Positions 1 through 8,131 of a DNA stretch of 64,000 bases are shown one piece after another; within the stretch, counting starts at the first letter, position 1, and the number at the start of each line of letters is the position of its first letter. The DNA comes from an uncultured Bacilli bacterium. GTDB lineage: Bacteria; Bacillota_I; Bacilli_A; RF39; UBA660. Made by a program: the position numbers and the translations under genes. Where the stretch lies: positions 434,001 to 498,000 of the forward strand of contig CAKPGL010000001.1 in the NCBI GenBank assembly GCA_934154785.1. The letters run 5' to 3'. The notes under the pieces were generated by a model. It was given only the letters and a program-made list of their open reading frames with translations, searched no databases and was not told the origin of the DNA.

Positions 1-146
1 TTTATTTAATTGAATTATTAAAATTTATACGATATAATTTAACTATCAAATATAAATGAACTTTTTATAATTATGTGTGTTAAACCCCTTTAGCAATCGC
101 ACCAGATTAATTGATAGTCGAACTTTTCGAGTTTAAGTAATAAATG

Positions 147-171
147 CTAACTAGAAATAGTTAGTTTTTTT
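147..171 (+). terminator. Intrinsic terminator
   Basis: A perfect 7-bp stem (CTAACTA / TAGTTAG) with a GAAA tetraloop is followed by seven T. It ends some transcript that begins left of the window. Bases 1-146 hold no recognisable gene. Confidence 0.8.
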
Positions 172-225
172 GTTATTTAAGAGGTTGATTGTCAAATAGT
201 GTGTGTAGACACAAATAAGTGATAA

Positions 226-1242
226 TTAATCATATGAAGCTAACGCGAAAGCGTTGGCTTTTTTTCTATTAATTTTAATTAATCCTTTACATATCATAAT
301 TCTAGTTTTGAATCTTCTAAATGATCTAAAACCAAAAACTATTCTTTTTAATACTTTTATAAAATTATTATTTCCTTCAATATAACCATTGTGATAATTA
401 TTATTAAATGTATTATATATTTTATCTTTAAACTCAATTAAAGTTTTAATAGATGTTTTCATATAATCAGATACTGAATTATTAACATTGGTTATTGCAT
501 ATATAAAAACATCATAATTTTTTTCTCTGATGGATTGAAGTAATTCTTGATATTTATAATAAGTTGTTTTTAGTTCAACACTTTGATCTAAAATATAATT
601 AACTACATCAATTTCAGTCATTAAATTAGGAAAACAAGTATATTTTTTCCACTTTGAACAATCTAATTCATTTCTATCTTTTAAAATTAATTTCCAATAT
701 CTTTTCATTTTATTATAAGAATTTTTATTACTTTTTATGGCATGAATTCTAGTATTGTTAAGTGATCTAGATATTAGTTGAATTAAATGAAAAGTATCTA
801 TAATTATTTGAACATTTGGAAACATTTTTTGAATTAGTGAAACATAGGGAGAATACATATCAATAATAATAAATTTTACTGATTTTCTAGCTTTAAAAGA
901 GTAATAATCAAAATACTTTAATAAACTTAATAGTTTTCTATTCTCAACAATATCAATAGTTTGACCAGTTTGACCATTACACATATGAAAACTCATAGCA
1001 CCATCAGGTATTTTAATATTTGAAGTTATAAAGCATTGTTTTTCAAAATTATTATCAAAAAGAACACCACATTTGTCACAGCAAATAGGCTGATAGGTTA
1101 AAACTCCTTCAAAAACTTTGTGAAATATTCCTTTAATTTTTTCTTTATGATAACAATTTTTATAAAATTTAATATTATTATCTTTCAATTCTAACATTTC
1201 TATAATATAATTTAATTCAGACATATAAGTACCTTTTTTCAT
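226..1242 (-). pseudogene. ISL3 family transposase, internally deleted
   Basis: The 338-residue product reads as an ISL3 transposase, a family usually about 400-440 residues long. The N-terminal half zinc ribbon (CDKCG near residue 55) is followed almost directly by the GAMSFHMCN segment. The second zinc-ribbon half, the helix-turn-helix and the FDEFKS-type block that carries the first catalytic Asp are therefore missing. Later blocks are intact: DMYSPY, DTFHLIQ and the EGNNN glutamate block near the C-terminus. The frame stays open, so this was an in-frame loss of roughly 100 residues. Without the first Asp the enzyme should be inactive. The last codons lie inside a terminator hairpin at 237-265. 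Confidence 0.75.
237..265 (+). terminator. Hairpin with T-run at IS end
   Basis: A 10-bp stem (AAGCTAACGC / GCGTTGGCTT, one wobble) with a GAAA loop is followed by a T-run on the + strand. It overlaps the 3' codons of the transposase and would block + strand read-through into the element. Confidence 0.65.
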
Positions 1243-1408
1243 GTTTGTTTCGACACTTACATTGTATCAAGATTAAACTTATATGTCTTTTATTATGAAA
1301 AAAGTGCATATAATGTTTTAAACATTAGACACACTAAAAATTATACAACCGAAAAAAATGTAAATTACTATGATACTTATACTATATATTATAATTTGGT
1401 TCAATTAA

Positions 1409-1436
1409 TCGACTTTAATATAAAATATGATATAAT
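1409..1436 (+). promoter_or_regulatory. Vegetative promoter of glycosyltransferase gene
   Basis: A consensus -10 TATAAT at 1431-1436 is preceded by a weak -35 TCGACT at 1409-1414 with 16-bp spacing. It lies 27 bp before the glycosyltransferase start. Confidence 0.5.
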
Positions 1437-1462
1437 CATAATATAGAGTAGGTAGGTAAGTT

Positions 1463-2635
1463 ATGACAAAAAAAATAAATATTGGACTTTTTATTGATAC
1501 ATTTTTTCCAATGACTGATGGAGTTATCATGGTAGTAGATAACTACGCTAAAAGATTAAATAAAATTGCTAATGTTATAGTATTTGCACCAGCTATATCT
1601 AAGGACTTTGATGATAGTAAACTTCCTTACCAGGTGGTAAGATGTAAAGCTATTAATTTACCTTTTTTAGACTATTCTTTACCAATACCCAGTTTAGATA
1701 GTAATTTTAAGAAGAAATTAAACAGTTGTAAATTAGATATTGTTCATATTCATTCACCATTTACTTTAGGTAAGATAGGTATAAAGTACGCTAAAAAACA
1801 TAATATTCCTTGTATTGGTACAATGCATTCTCAATATAAATTAGATTTTAAACGTGTTGCAAAATTTAACTTTTTAGCGGGTATTCTTACAAGTAGACTA
1901 ATAAATCTTTATAATAAATGTGATGAATGTTGGGCTGTAAATAAAGCAGTTGGTAGAATATTTTATGAAGATTATCATTATAAGACATTTCCTAGAATTA
2001 TGAATAACGCTACAGAGATGTTACCAGTAAGTGATAAGAAAAAGGCTATTAGTTATATTAATAAAAAATATAATATAAAGAAAAATGAAAAAGTATTTTT
2101 ATTTGTTGGTAGAATTAATATTCTAAAGAATATTCTATTTATAGTAGATAGTTTAGCTATTGTTAAACAAAAAGACCCCGATCTTAAATTTAAAATGATA
2201 TATGTAGGTAGTGGTCAAGATGAAGAAGTTTTAAGAAAACGTATAAAAGAAGTAAATCTTAATAATGAAGTTATTTTAAGTGGTAAAGTAACAGATAGAG
2301 AAGAACTTAGTTATTTTTATGCAAGAGCAGATTTATTTTTATTTCCATCTATATATGATGCTTCTTCTATTGTACAAATTGAAGCAGCATCACAAGGTAC
2401 ACCAGGAATATTTTTAAAAGGAACCGCAACATCTGCGACAATAGAAGATAATGATACTGGCTTTATAGTTAATAATAACGTTGAAGATTATGCTGATAAA
2501 ATAATTGAAGTTATGAAAGAAGAAGATTTATATAATAAAGTATCAACTAATACATATAAAAAACTATATAAATCTTGGGATGATGAAATAAAAGAAGTAT
2601 ATAACTTATATTTAAATTTTATAAAAAATAAATAA
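1463..2635 (+). CDS. GT4 family glycosyltransferase, probably glycolipid synthesis
   Basis: The 390-residue protein has the two-Rossmann GT-B layout of family 4 glycosyltransferases. An N-terminal acceptor domain begins FIDTFFPMTDG, and a C-terminal nucleotide-sugar domain starts near residue 205 (FVGRINILKN). The donor-site helix carries IEAASQGTPG near residue 311. Overall form resembles 1,2-diacylglycerol 3-glucosyltransferases of Bacillota and Acholeplasma, which glucosylate diacylglycerol at the inner membrane face, but a PimB-like mannosyltransferase cannot be excluded. There is no membrane segment. The start has a GTAGGTAGGTAAG Shine-Dalgarno region. The next gene follows after 47 bp. 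Confidence 0.75.
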   Translation: MTKKINIGLFIDTFFPMTDGVIMVVDNYAKRLNKIANVIVFAPAISKDFDDSKLPYQVVRCKAINLPFLDYSLPIPSLDSNFKKKLNSCKLDIVHIHSPFTLGKIGIKYAKKHNIPCIGTMHSQYKLDFKRVAKFNFLAGILTSRLINLYNKCDECWAVNKAVGRIFYEDYHYKTFPRIMNNATEMLPVSDKKKAISYINKKYNIKKNEKVFLFVGRINILKNILFIVDSLAIVKQKDPDLKFKMIYVGSGQDEEVLRKRIKEVNLNNEVILSGKVTDREELSYFYARADLFLFPSIYDASSIVQIEAASQGTPGIFLKGTATSATIEDNDTGFIVNNNVEDYADKIIEVMKEEDLYNKVSTNTYKKLYKSWDDEIKEVYNLYLNFIKNK

Positions 2636-2682
2636 AAAACTTAATATTATGGTAAAATTATAATATAGGTAAGGAGTAAGTT

Positions 2683-3567
2683 ATGAATAAAGTAAAAAGA
2701 AAGTTTGGCGATAGAAAAGACGCTAAAAGAATAAGAGATATTGATGGATTATCTCAAATACTTTTAGATTTAAAACCTAAACGTTGTATTAGTGATGTAT
2801 TTATTAATCAAAAAATGGATGTTACTAATTTGGTAAAGTATATTGAAGATAAGAAAAAGAAAGGTGAAGAAATTTCTTATTTTCATGCTTTTGTTACCGC
2901 TATTGGTAAAACATTTTATAATCGCCCTAAATTAAATAGATTTATTGCTAATCACCATATTTACGAACACAATGATGTTGTTATTTCATTTGTAGCAAAA
3001 GTAACATTTGATGATAAAAGTGAAGAAGTAATGGTAATGGTACCAATAAACACTAATGATAATATAAATACAATTAGTAAAAAAATAAAAAATAAAATAG
3101 ATAATATCAGAAATAAAAAAGTAAAAAAAGAAGGAGCTAATAACGCTATAGATATTCTTGGTAAATTACCTAATATAATAAGAATTCCTATTGTTGGTAT
3201 CTTTAAATGGTGTGATAGAAGAGGAATATTACCAGCGTCTTTAGTTAAAGATAATTTATATTATAGTAGTATTATAGTTTCTAATTTAGGCTCAATTAAG
3301 TGTGGTGCTATATACCATAATATAACTGATTTTGGTACTTGTTCGTCTTTAGCGACAATGGGAGAAATAAAATCAGAAGAAATTATAAATTCAACTAATA
3401 AAAAAGAAATAAGAAAATTCTGTGAATTTGGAATTAACTTTGATGAAAGAGTAGCGGATGGCTATTATTTCGCTAAATCTGTAAAATTATTACAATATAT
3501 ATTTGATAATCCTAAGTTATTAGAAGAACATGCTAATAAGAAAATTGATTTAAAAGAAATTAGATAA
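2683..3567 (+). CDS. 2-oxoacid dehydrogenase E2 catalytic-domain-like protein
   Basis: The 294-residue protein aligns by eye to the CoA-dependent acyltransferase fold of E2 subunits and chloramphenicol acetyltransferase, without any lipoyl or peripheral-subunit domain. The C-terminal active-site block, normally DHRxxDG, reads FDERVADGYY (near residue 255). The Asp and the DG pair are kept but the catalytic His is Glu. An SNLGS block (near residue 203) also matches the fold. No E1 or E3 gene lies nearby, so it is probably not part of a dehydrogenase complex. It may be a catalytically altered acyltransferase. The preceding glycosyltransferase gene suggests an envelope link, which is inference. 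Confidence 0.65.
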   Translation: MNKVKRKFGDRKDAKRIRDIDGLSQILLDLKPKRCISDVFINQKMDVTNLVKYIEDKKKKGEEISYFHAFVTAIGKTFYNRPKLNRFIANHHIYEHNDVVISFVAKVTFDDKSEEVMVMVPINTNDNINTISKKIKNKIDNIRNKKVKKEGANNAIDILGKLPNIIRIPIVGIFKWCDRRGILPASLVKDNLYYSSIIVSNLGSIKCGAIYHNITDFGTCSSLATMGEIKSEEIINSTNKKEIRKFCEFGINFDERVADGYYFAKSVKLLQYIFDNPKLLEEHANKKIDLKEIR

Positions 3568-3573
3568 GTTATT

Positions 3574-3607
3574 AAACTCAGAACTCTATTTTTCTGAGTT
3601 TTAATTT
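3574..3607 (+). terminator. Intrinsic terminator
   Basis: A 10-bp stem (AAACTCAGAA / TTCTGAGTTT) lies just after the E2-like gene and is followed by a T-rich tract. Confidence 0.75.
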
Positions 3608-3674
3608 TATAAAAATATTTAAGTTATCAGTTTAGTATGATACAATTATTGTAGAAATATTTTGAGGTGCATTT

Positions 3675-4577
3675 ATGAATAATAAAGAATTTATTAAAAA
3701 TAGGTTATTAAAAGATTACGAAGAATCAGTTGTAGAAAATATTTTAACAGGTTATAAAAATAAATATACTACTCTTAGAGTTAATACTTTAAAAAGTAAT
3801 TTAGAAGAAGTAAAAGAAATATTATTTAAAAATAATATTGATTATAAAAGTGTATCTTGGTATAAAGATGCTTTAATTATAGAAAATGCTAAAGAAAAAG
3901 ATATTAGAGCATTATCTATTTATGAAGAAGGTAAAATATATTTACAAAATTTATCATCTATGTTACCACCACTAGTGGTTTCCCCAAAAGAAAAAGAATC
4001 TATTTTAGATATGGCTGCCGCTCCTGGAGGTAAGACTACTGAATTATCGGCCTTATCTAATAATAATGCTTTAATTACTGCAATTGAAAAAGATAAAATT
4101 CGTTCAGATAGATTAAAATATAATTTAAATAAACAGGGAGCTAGTCGAGTTACTGTTTTGGTAGAAGATGCTAGTAAATTAGATGATTTCTTTCGTTTTG
4201 ATAAAATATTATTAGATGCACCTTGTAGTGGTAGTGGGACTATAGACTTAGAAAATATATCCTCATATAAAAACTTTAGTGAAGATTTAATAAAAAAATC
4301 TATAGAAAGACAAAAAAAGTTACTTCTTAAAGCTTCTAAAATAATTAAAAGTGGTGGAGAAATAATATATTCAACTTGTTCTATTTTAAAAGATGAAAAT
4401 GAAAATATAGTTAGTCTACTTTTAAATAATAATGATTTTGAAATAGTACCTCTAGATGAAAACTTATTTATAAATATACCTAAACTACCAGTTACTATAA
4501 AAGGAACTATTTGTGTTTGCCCAAATGAATTATATGAAGGATTTTATCTTGCTAAAATAAAAAAGATAAAAAAATAA
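3675..4577 (+). CDS. RsmB/NOP2-type RNA m5C methyltransferase
   Basis: The 300-residue protein is a compact NOL1/NOP2/Sun methyltransferase. The SAM-binding motif is DMAAAPGGKT (near residue 112). The two cysteines expected of m5C enzymes are in DAPCSGSG (near residue 180) and STCS (near residue 236). A short N-terminal RNA-binding segment containing LRVNTLK precedes them. There is no C-terminal PUA-like extension, so it is shorter than RsmB or RsmF (over 430 residues). It probably methylates a cytosine in 16S rRNA, but the exact site cannot be read from the sequence. TTGAGGTGCATTT precedes the ATG. Confidence 0.85.
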   Translation: MNNKEFIKNRLLKDYEESVVENILTGYKNKYTTLRVNTLKSNLEEVKEILFKNNIDYKSVSWYKDALIIENAKEKDIRALSIYEEGKIYLQNLSSMLPPLVVSPKEKESILDMAAAPGGKTTELSALSNNNALITAIEKDKIRSDRLKYNLNKQGASRVTVLVEDASKLDDFFRFDKILLDAPCSGSGTIDLENISSYKNFSEDLIKKSIERQKKLLLKASKIIKSGGEIIYSTCSILKDENENIVSLLLNNNDFEIVPLDENLFINIPKLPVTIKGTICVCPNELYEGFYLAKIKKIKK

Positions 4578-4633
4578 ATAAATTGTGATTAAAAAATATT
4601 TTAATACCCATAATAAATCTGAAAGGAGATATT

Positions 4634-4852
4634 ATGGAAAATTATAACCAAGTACCGAATATTATTACCGGTAAAGATTTAGACTATTTAAGTGATATGT
4701 TTGAATGGAATTATGGAGCATTTAAGCAAGTAAGTAATGCTTTAAATAATGCTAGTGATACTAATATAAGTGAGGTTCTAAATAAGTCTTGTGAACTATT
4801 TTTAAATAATATGAATAGTGTACTAAACATTTTAGGAGGTCATAATGAATAA
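4634..4852 (+). CDS. Small spore coat protein, CotF-associated family
   Basis: The 72-residue protein has the pattern of small clostridial spore coat proteins: a short N-terminal tail, then I-T-G-K-D-L-x-Y-L-S-D-M-x-x-W-N and a second helix ending in a hydrophobic segment. Related proteins form a ferritin-like helical pair and occur beside CotF-domain proteins, as here. The ATG has a strong GAAAGGAG ribosome site. Its last codons overlap the start of the CotF-like gene by 8 bp, so the two are translationally coupled. Expression is expected in the mother cell during sporulation, but I could not fix a sigma-E or sigma-K promoter. Confidence 0.7.
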   Translation: MENYNQVPNIITGKDLDYLSDMFEWNYGAFKQVSNALNNASDTNISEVLNKSCELFLNNMNSVLNILGGHNE

Positions 4853-5162
4853 TTCTATTTCTAACCCTGAAGTACAAGTTCCAACAGGAATTAATTTAAA
4901 TGATAAAGATTATATAACCGCACTATTAACAACTTTAAAAGATATGGAAAAAAACTATGTAATTGCGGAAAGCGAAGCTAGCAATGAATACTTATATAAT
5001 GAATATAAAGGCATATTAGAAAGAATTTCTAATTTACAAAGAGAAACTTTTGAATTAATGTTTAGATATGGCTGGTATAAGTTAGAACAAGCTGATGCTA
5101 CTAAAATTAATGATAAATATAACACTTTATCTAAAGAACTTCAAAATTTAAATCTTAATTAA
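4845..5162 (+). CDS. CotF-like spore coat protein
   Basis: The 105-residue protein matches the CotF family by pattern: NDKDYIxALLxxLKDMEKNY, then conserved helices ending in QRExFExMxRYGWYxLEQA. That last block is characteristic of clostridial CotF-type coat proteins. It is overlapped by the upstream 72-residue coat gene, and AGGAGGT immediately upstream serves as ribosome site. A terminator overlaps the stop codon, so the pair forms a two-gene operon. Role: structural protein of the spore coat, assembled in the mother cell. Confidence 0.8.
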   Translation: MNNSISNPEVQVPTGINLNDKDYITALLTTLKDMEKNYVIAESEASNEYLYNEYKGILERISNLQRETFELMFRYGWYKLEQADATKINDKYNTLSKELQNLNLN

Positions 5163-5181
5163 CTCTTTTTAAGAGTTTTTT
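5161..5181 (+). terminator. Intrinsic terminator of coat operon
   Basis: A 7-bp stem (AACTCTT / AAGAGTT) has a 3-nt loop and a T-tail. It starts inside the stop codon of the CotF-like gene. Confidence 0.75.
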
Positions 5182-5228
5182 CTTTGGAATTTAAAGTAAT
5201 TATATTATAATGGTGTAGGAGGAATAAT

Positions 5229-5912
5229 ATGCGAATTGGAATCATTACGGCTACAGAAGAAGAAATTACTGCTATAAAAAAATATATTACAGGTTCTAAA
5301 GTAAACAAAATATTTGATTTAAATTTTATAAATGGAATGATCGGTAAAAATGAGGTAATAGTATGTGAAAGTGGAGTTGGTAAGGTAAATGCTAGTAGAA
5401 CTACCCAATTACTAATTGATAACTATGATGTTGATTGTGTAATGAATATAGGTTGTGCTGGTGCCTTAAAAGAACAATTAAATATTGGAGATATAGTAAT
5501 TGGTAAGTATTTAGTACAACATGATTTTGATATTACAAAGTTTAATCATGATAAAGGATATATTCCAAATGTAGGTATAAAAATAGAATCAGATAAAAAC
5601 TTATTAGGCATGTTTTTAAATAATATTGATAGTAATGTATTTGTTGGAACTATTGCTACAGGCGATATATTTTGTACAGATAAAAATATGTCTTTAAAGA
5701 TACGTAATAAATTTAATGCTGATTGCGTAGAAATGGAAGGTGCTGCTATTGCCCAAGTATGTTACTTATGTAATATACCATTCATTATTATTAGAAGTAT
5801 CTCAGATGTTGTAAATGGGACTAATACAATAGATTATGATAAATTTGCTATTAGTTCAGCAAACAAGGTGGCAAAATTACTTAATGATATAATTTTAAAA
5901 TTAAATAGTTAA
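5229..5912 (+). CDS. mtnN: 5'-methylthioadenosine/S-adenosylhomocysteine nucleosidase
   Basis: The 227-residue protein cleaves adenine from MTA and SAH in the methionine salvage and activated methyl cycle. Family motifs are clear: the N-terminal GIITATEEEI with the proton-donating Glu, NIGCAGAL (near residue 77), the VEMEGAAIA substrate-binding block (near residue 173), and RSISD with the catalytic Asp near residue 196. Length is typical (about 230). Ribosome site AGGAGGAATAAT precedes ATG. It stands alone between coat genes and spoVS. Fully conserved active site suggests a working enzyme. Confidence 0.93.
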   Translation: MRIGIITATEEEITAIKKYITGSKVNKIFDLNFINGMIGKNEVIVCESGVGKVNASRTTQLLIDNYDVDCVMNIGCAGALKEQLNIGDIVIGKYLVQHDFDITKFNHDKGYIPNVGIKIESDKNLLGMFLNNIDSNVFVGTIATGDIFCTDKNMSLKIRNKFNADCVEMEGAAIAQVCYLCNIPFIIIRSISDVVNGTNTIDYDKFAISSANKVAKLLNDIILKLNS

Positions 5913-5972
5913 TGTTACATATTTTATATTTTTCTTCATAAGATGTATTGTAAGTTAAGAAAGGAAGAAAAT

Positions 5973-6233
5973 ATGGAAACATTAAAAGTAGGAACTAAAT
6001 CAAATCCTAATTCAGTAGCGGGAGCACTTGCTAACGTATTTCGTGATAAGGAAAGTGTAGAAATTCAGGCAATAGGAGCGGGTGCTTTGAACCAAGCAAT
6101 AAAGGCTATTGCTATAGCTAGAGGTTTTGTAGCCCCAAGCGGAAAGAACTTGGTCTGCATTCCGGCATTTACAGATGTAGTAATAGACGGTGATGAAAGA
6201 ACAGCTATTAAATTGATTGTAGAAGCAAGATAG
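5973..6233 (+). CDS. spoVS: Stage V sporulation protein S
   Basis: The 86-residue product is the highly conserved SpoVS: METLKVGTKSNPNSVAGALA at the start and IPAFTDVVIDGDERTAI near the end. SpoVS is a small Alba-related protein needed for late sporulation in Bacillus and also found in other lineages. I start it at the ATG of 5973, which gives the exact family length and has AAAGGAAG nine bases upstream. A longer reading from 5943 adds residues unlike the family. A terminator overlaps its stop codon. Confidence 0.95.
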   Translation: METLKVGTKSNPNSVAGALANVFRDKESVEIQAIGAGALNQAIKAIAIARGFVAPSGKNLVCIPAFTDVVIDGDERTAIKLIVEAR

Positions 6234-6247
6234 CTTCTTTTTTTTTA
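6221..6247 (+). terminator. Intrinsic terminator of spoVS
   Basis: A 6-bp stem AGAAGC / GCTTCT spans the spoVS stop codon and is followed by nine T. Confidence 0.8.
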
Positions 6248-6308
6248 AATATTTATTGTTTAATCTTTAAATATATATTATAATTGTTTATAGAAAGTAG
6301 GTAGTGTT

Positions 6309-6506
6309 ATGTTAATTAAATATCATGGTAAAATATGTAATATAGTTGATACCTTAGAAAAAGGAGAAATTGAACTAGATAAACTTACATCTGAAGAAAA
6401 TATTGAAGATACTATACAAATTCCAAGTGAAAGATTAGAGGATACTAAGCATATTAGTTTAGAAGAAATTAATAAACAAAGCGAGGATATAAAAGATGTA
6501 CAGTAA
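6309..6506 (+). CDS. Small acidic protein, unknown function
   Basis: I do not recognise this 65-residue product. It is strongly acidic (many Glu/Asp, several in pairs) with one Cys near residue 11 and no membrane segment. GTAGGTAGTG precedes the ATG. Its end overlaps the start of the next, 490-residue gene by 11 bp, so the two are almost certainly co-expressed. It could be a partner or cofactor of that protein. It lacks a leader/core layout with repeated Cys, so a lanthipeptide precursor is unlikely. Confidence 0.6.
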   Translation: MLIKYHGKICNIVDTLEKGEIELDKLTSEENIEDTIQIPSERLEDTKHISLEEINKQSEDIKDVQ

Positions 6507-7968
6507 ATATCAACAAATAGATGATTTTTTAAAAATATGGCGTGATGTAGCTAAAGAAAATCCCAATTTTAGTTTTTTGGACCATCGTAAAACAGTTTAT
6601 CACTACTTAACACGTTTAGGAGTTTCTGATTATGATCAAAATTTAACAATAAATGAATCAATTTTTCCTAATTGGACAAAAAGATTTACTAATGTAGAAA
6701 ATATTGATTGTTTTGTAAGTGAAAGTTGGCGCTATTTTTGTCAATTTGTTAATCGTGGCGAACCAAGAAATGATAATATAAAAGTATATATTCCTCTTGA
6801 TAGTAAGCATATTTATAATGGAGCTAATATGATTTTTGATTTTCTTGCTCAAAATAATATTCATCATACTTCTAAGATTGGAAAACACATACGATTTGAT
6901 GATATTGTAGTTCGTCTTGATGATACACAAACTGCTGAAAAATTATTAAATTTTATTAATAGTAACACATACATTCAGGAAGGCTTAATTAAACCAAATC
7001 CTTTTGCATATAACAAAAATGGTATAGCGTTAGCGTGTGATGGAATGTTATCTTATAATGAAACGGTTGCCAATATTATAAGTTTCTATATAGAAAATGC
7101 TAGAAAAACTAATACACTTGACAAAGTAGGTGTTCAAGAGTTTTATAATTTTGTAAATAATTACTACCAAGATGTGTTTTCAAATAATAATTATAATAGA
7201 CTTATTGCTGATTTTAATATTAACAAGTTTGAAGAAATGGGTGATTACGCAATTACCAACTATAAGCAGGTTTTAGCACTTATTATAAAATCAGCTGATC
7301 ATAATTTTACTTTTGATAATTATCTAAACCATTTTAAAGCATGCGAAACTGGTGCTAGAGATATAGATTATTTATCTAATATGCCACTTGCTAAGCAAGA
7401 AGAACTTAATGCGAACAAGCAAACAGAAACATTTTTGTTAGAAGTTATTAGTGCTATGGCTAGTAAATATGGTAAAGAACCCGCTATTAACTGTGTTAAA
7501 AATTATATAAATACAGGTAAAAGTAGTTTTATTACTAGAGATTACAACTTACGTCAAAGAGTACTTAATTATTCTTTAGCAGATAAGATTAATAATATCT
7601 TACAGAATAATGTATTATCATTTGAAAATTATATTTCTTTAATTGAACAAAAGAATAATTTTGATGTAAATAAGGAACAAATTTTAAATTCTGCTTTAAT
7701 GAGCACTTATAATAAGTATGAAGCACTTAGTGGCCAAGGAAAAAGTTATATGACCAGTGCATTATCGCAGTTATTACTTTATAATTCCTACTTAGGATTT
7801 ACAAAAACTAATGGGGCCCGTGGTTCTATGATAAATGGTGTATCTGTTAATGATGTTAAAAAAATGTTAATGACAAAGTATGGTTATGAAGATATTAATG
7901 CTGATGTACTTTTACAAATTGTTACTAGGTATGTTGATGATATTCTTAATATTCAAAAAAAGTATTAG
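6496..7968 (+). CDS. Unknown 490-residue protein, possibly HopA1-like fold
   Basis: I do not recognise this protein with confidence. It has no signal peptide or membrane segment. The middle part (about residues 94-205) runs: a strand with KVYIPLD, a helix with NMIFDFLAQNN, a strand with DDIVVRLDD, a helix with AEKLLNFIN, then PNPFAYNKNGIALACDG. That order resembles the HopA1 effector-like domain seen in some type III effectors and in LanY-type lanthipeptide proteins (from memory, weak). The C-terminal half is helical with a glycine-rich SGQGKSY stretch near residue 412 that is not a proper P-loop. It is coupled to the small acidic gene upstream. Confidence 0.5.
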   Translation: MYSKYQQIDDFLKIWRDVAKENPNFSFLDHRKTVYHYLTRLGVSDYDQNLTINESIFPNWTKRFTNVENIDCFVSESWRYFCQFVNRGEPRNDNIKVYIPLDSKHIYNGANMIFDFLAQNNIHHTSKIGKHIRFDDIVVRLDDTQTAEKLLNFINSNTYIQEGLIKPNPFAYNKNGIALACDGMLSYNETVANIISFYIENARKTNTLDKVGVQEFYNFVNNYYQDVFSNNNYNRLIADFNINKFEEMGDYAITNYKQVLALIIKSADHNFTFDNYLNHFKACETGARDIDYLSNMPLAKQEELNANKQTETFLLEVISAMASKYGKEPAINCVKNYINTGKSSFITRDYNLRQRVLNYSLADKINNILQNNVLSFENYISLIEQKNNFDVNKEQILNSALMSTYNKYEALSGQGKSYMTSALSQLLLYNSYLGFTKTNGARGSMINGVSVNDVKKMLMTKYGYEDINADVLLQIVTRYVDDILNIQKKY

Positions 7969-8131
7969 TGTATACTTAATAATTTTATTAAAAAACATAG
8001 TTTTATATAATAATACAAATTTGAATATAAATTAAAAAAGTTTTAGCTTTTTAAATTTTTGTCAAAAATAGTGGAATACAAATTTATTTTATGATACACT
8101 TAGTAAGTATTGAAAATGGTGAGGTGTAAAG

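Larger units (their letters stand above)
183..1350. mobile_element. ISL3-like insertion sequence, decayed
   Basis: The ends form imperfect inverted repeats of the form GGTTG-N9-TAGTGTGT: GGTTG at 183-187, and its complement CAACC at 1346-1350. Between them lies a single reverse-strand transposase gene with an internal deletion. The left repeat contains the TGTCAAATAGTGT string typical of ISL3 ends. No clear 8-bp target duplication is visible in the flanks (ATTTAAGA against GAAAAAAA), which fits an old or rearranged copy. The ends are inferred from the repeat alone. Confidence 0.7.

Noticed and set aside
1..146. tRNA or small gene at the left edge
   Set aside because: No cloverleaf, T-loop or reading frame could be built; only the terminator at 147-171 is supportable.
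6309..7968. Lanthipeptide precursor plus modifying enzyme
   Set aside because: The small protein has one Cys near its N-terminus and no leader/core organisation, and no kinase or cyclase gene accompanies it.
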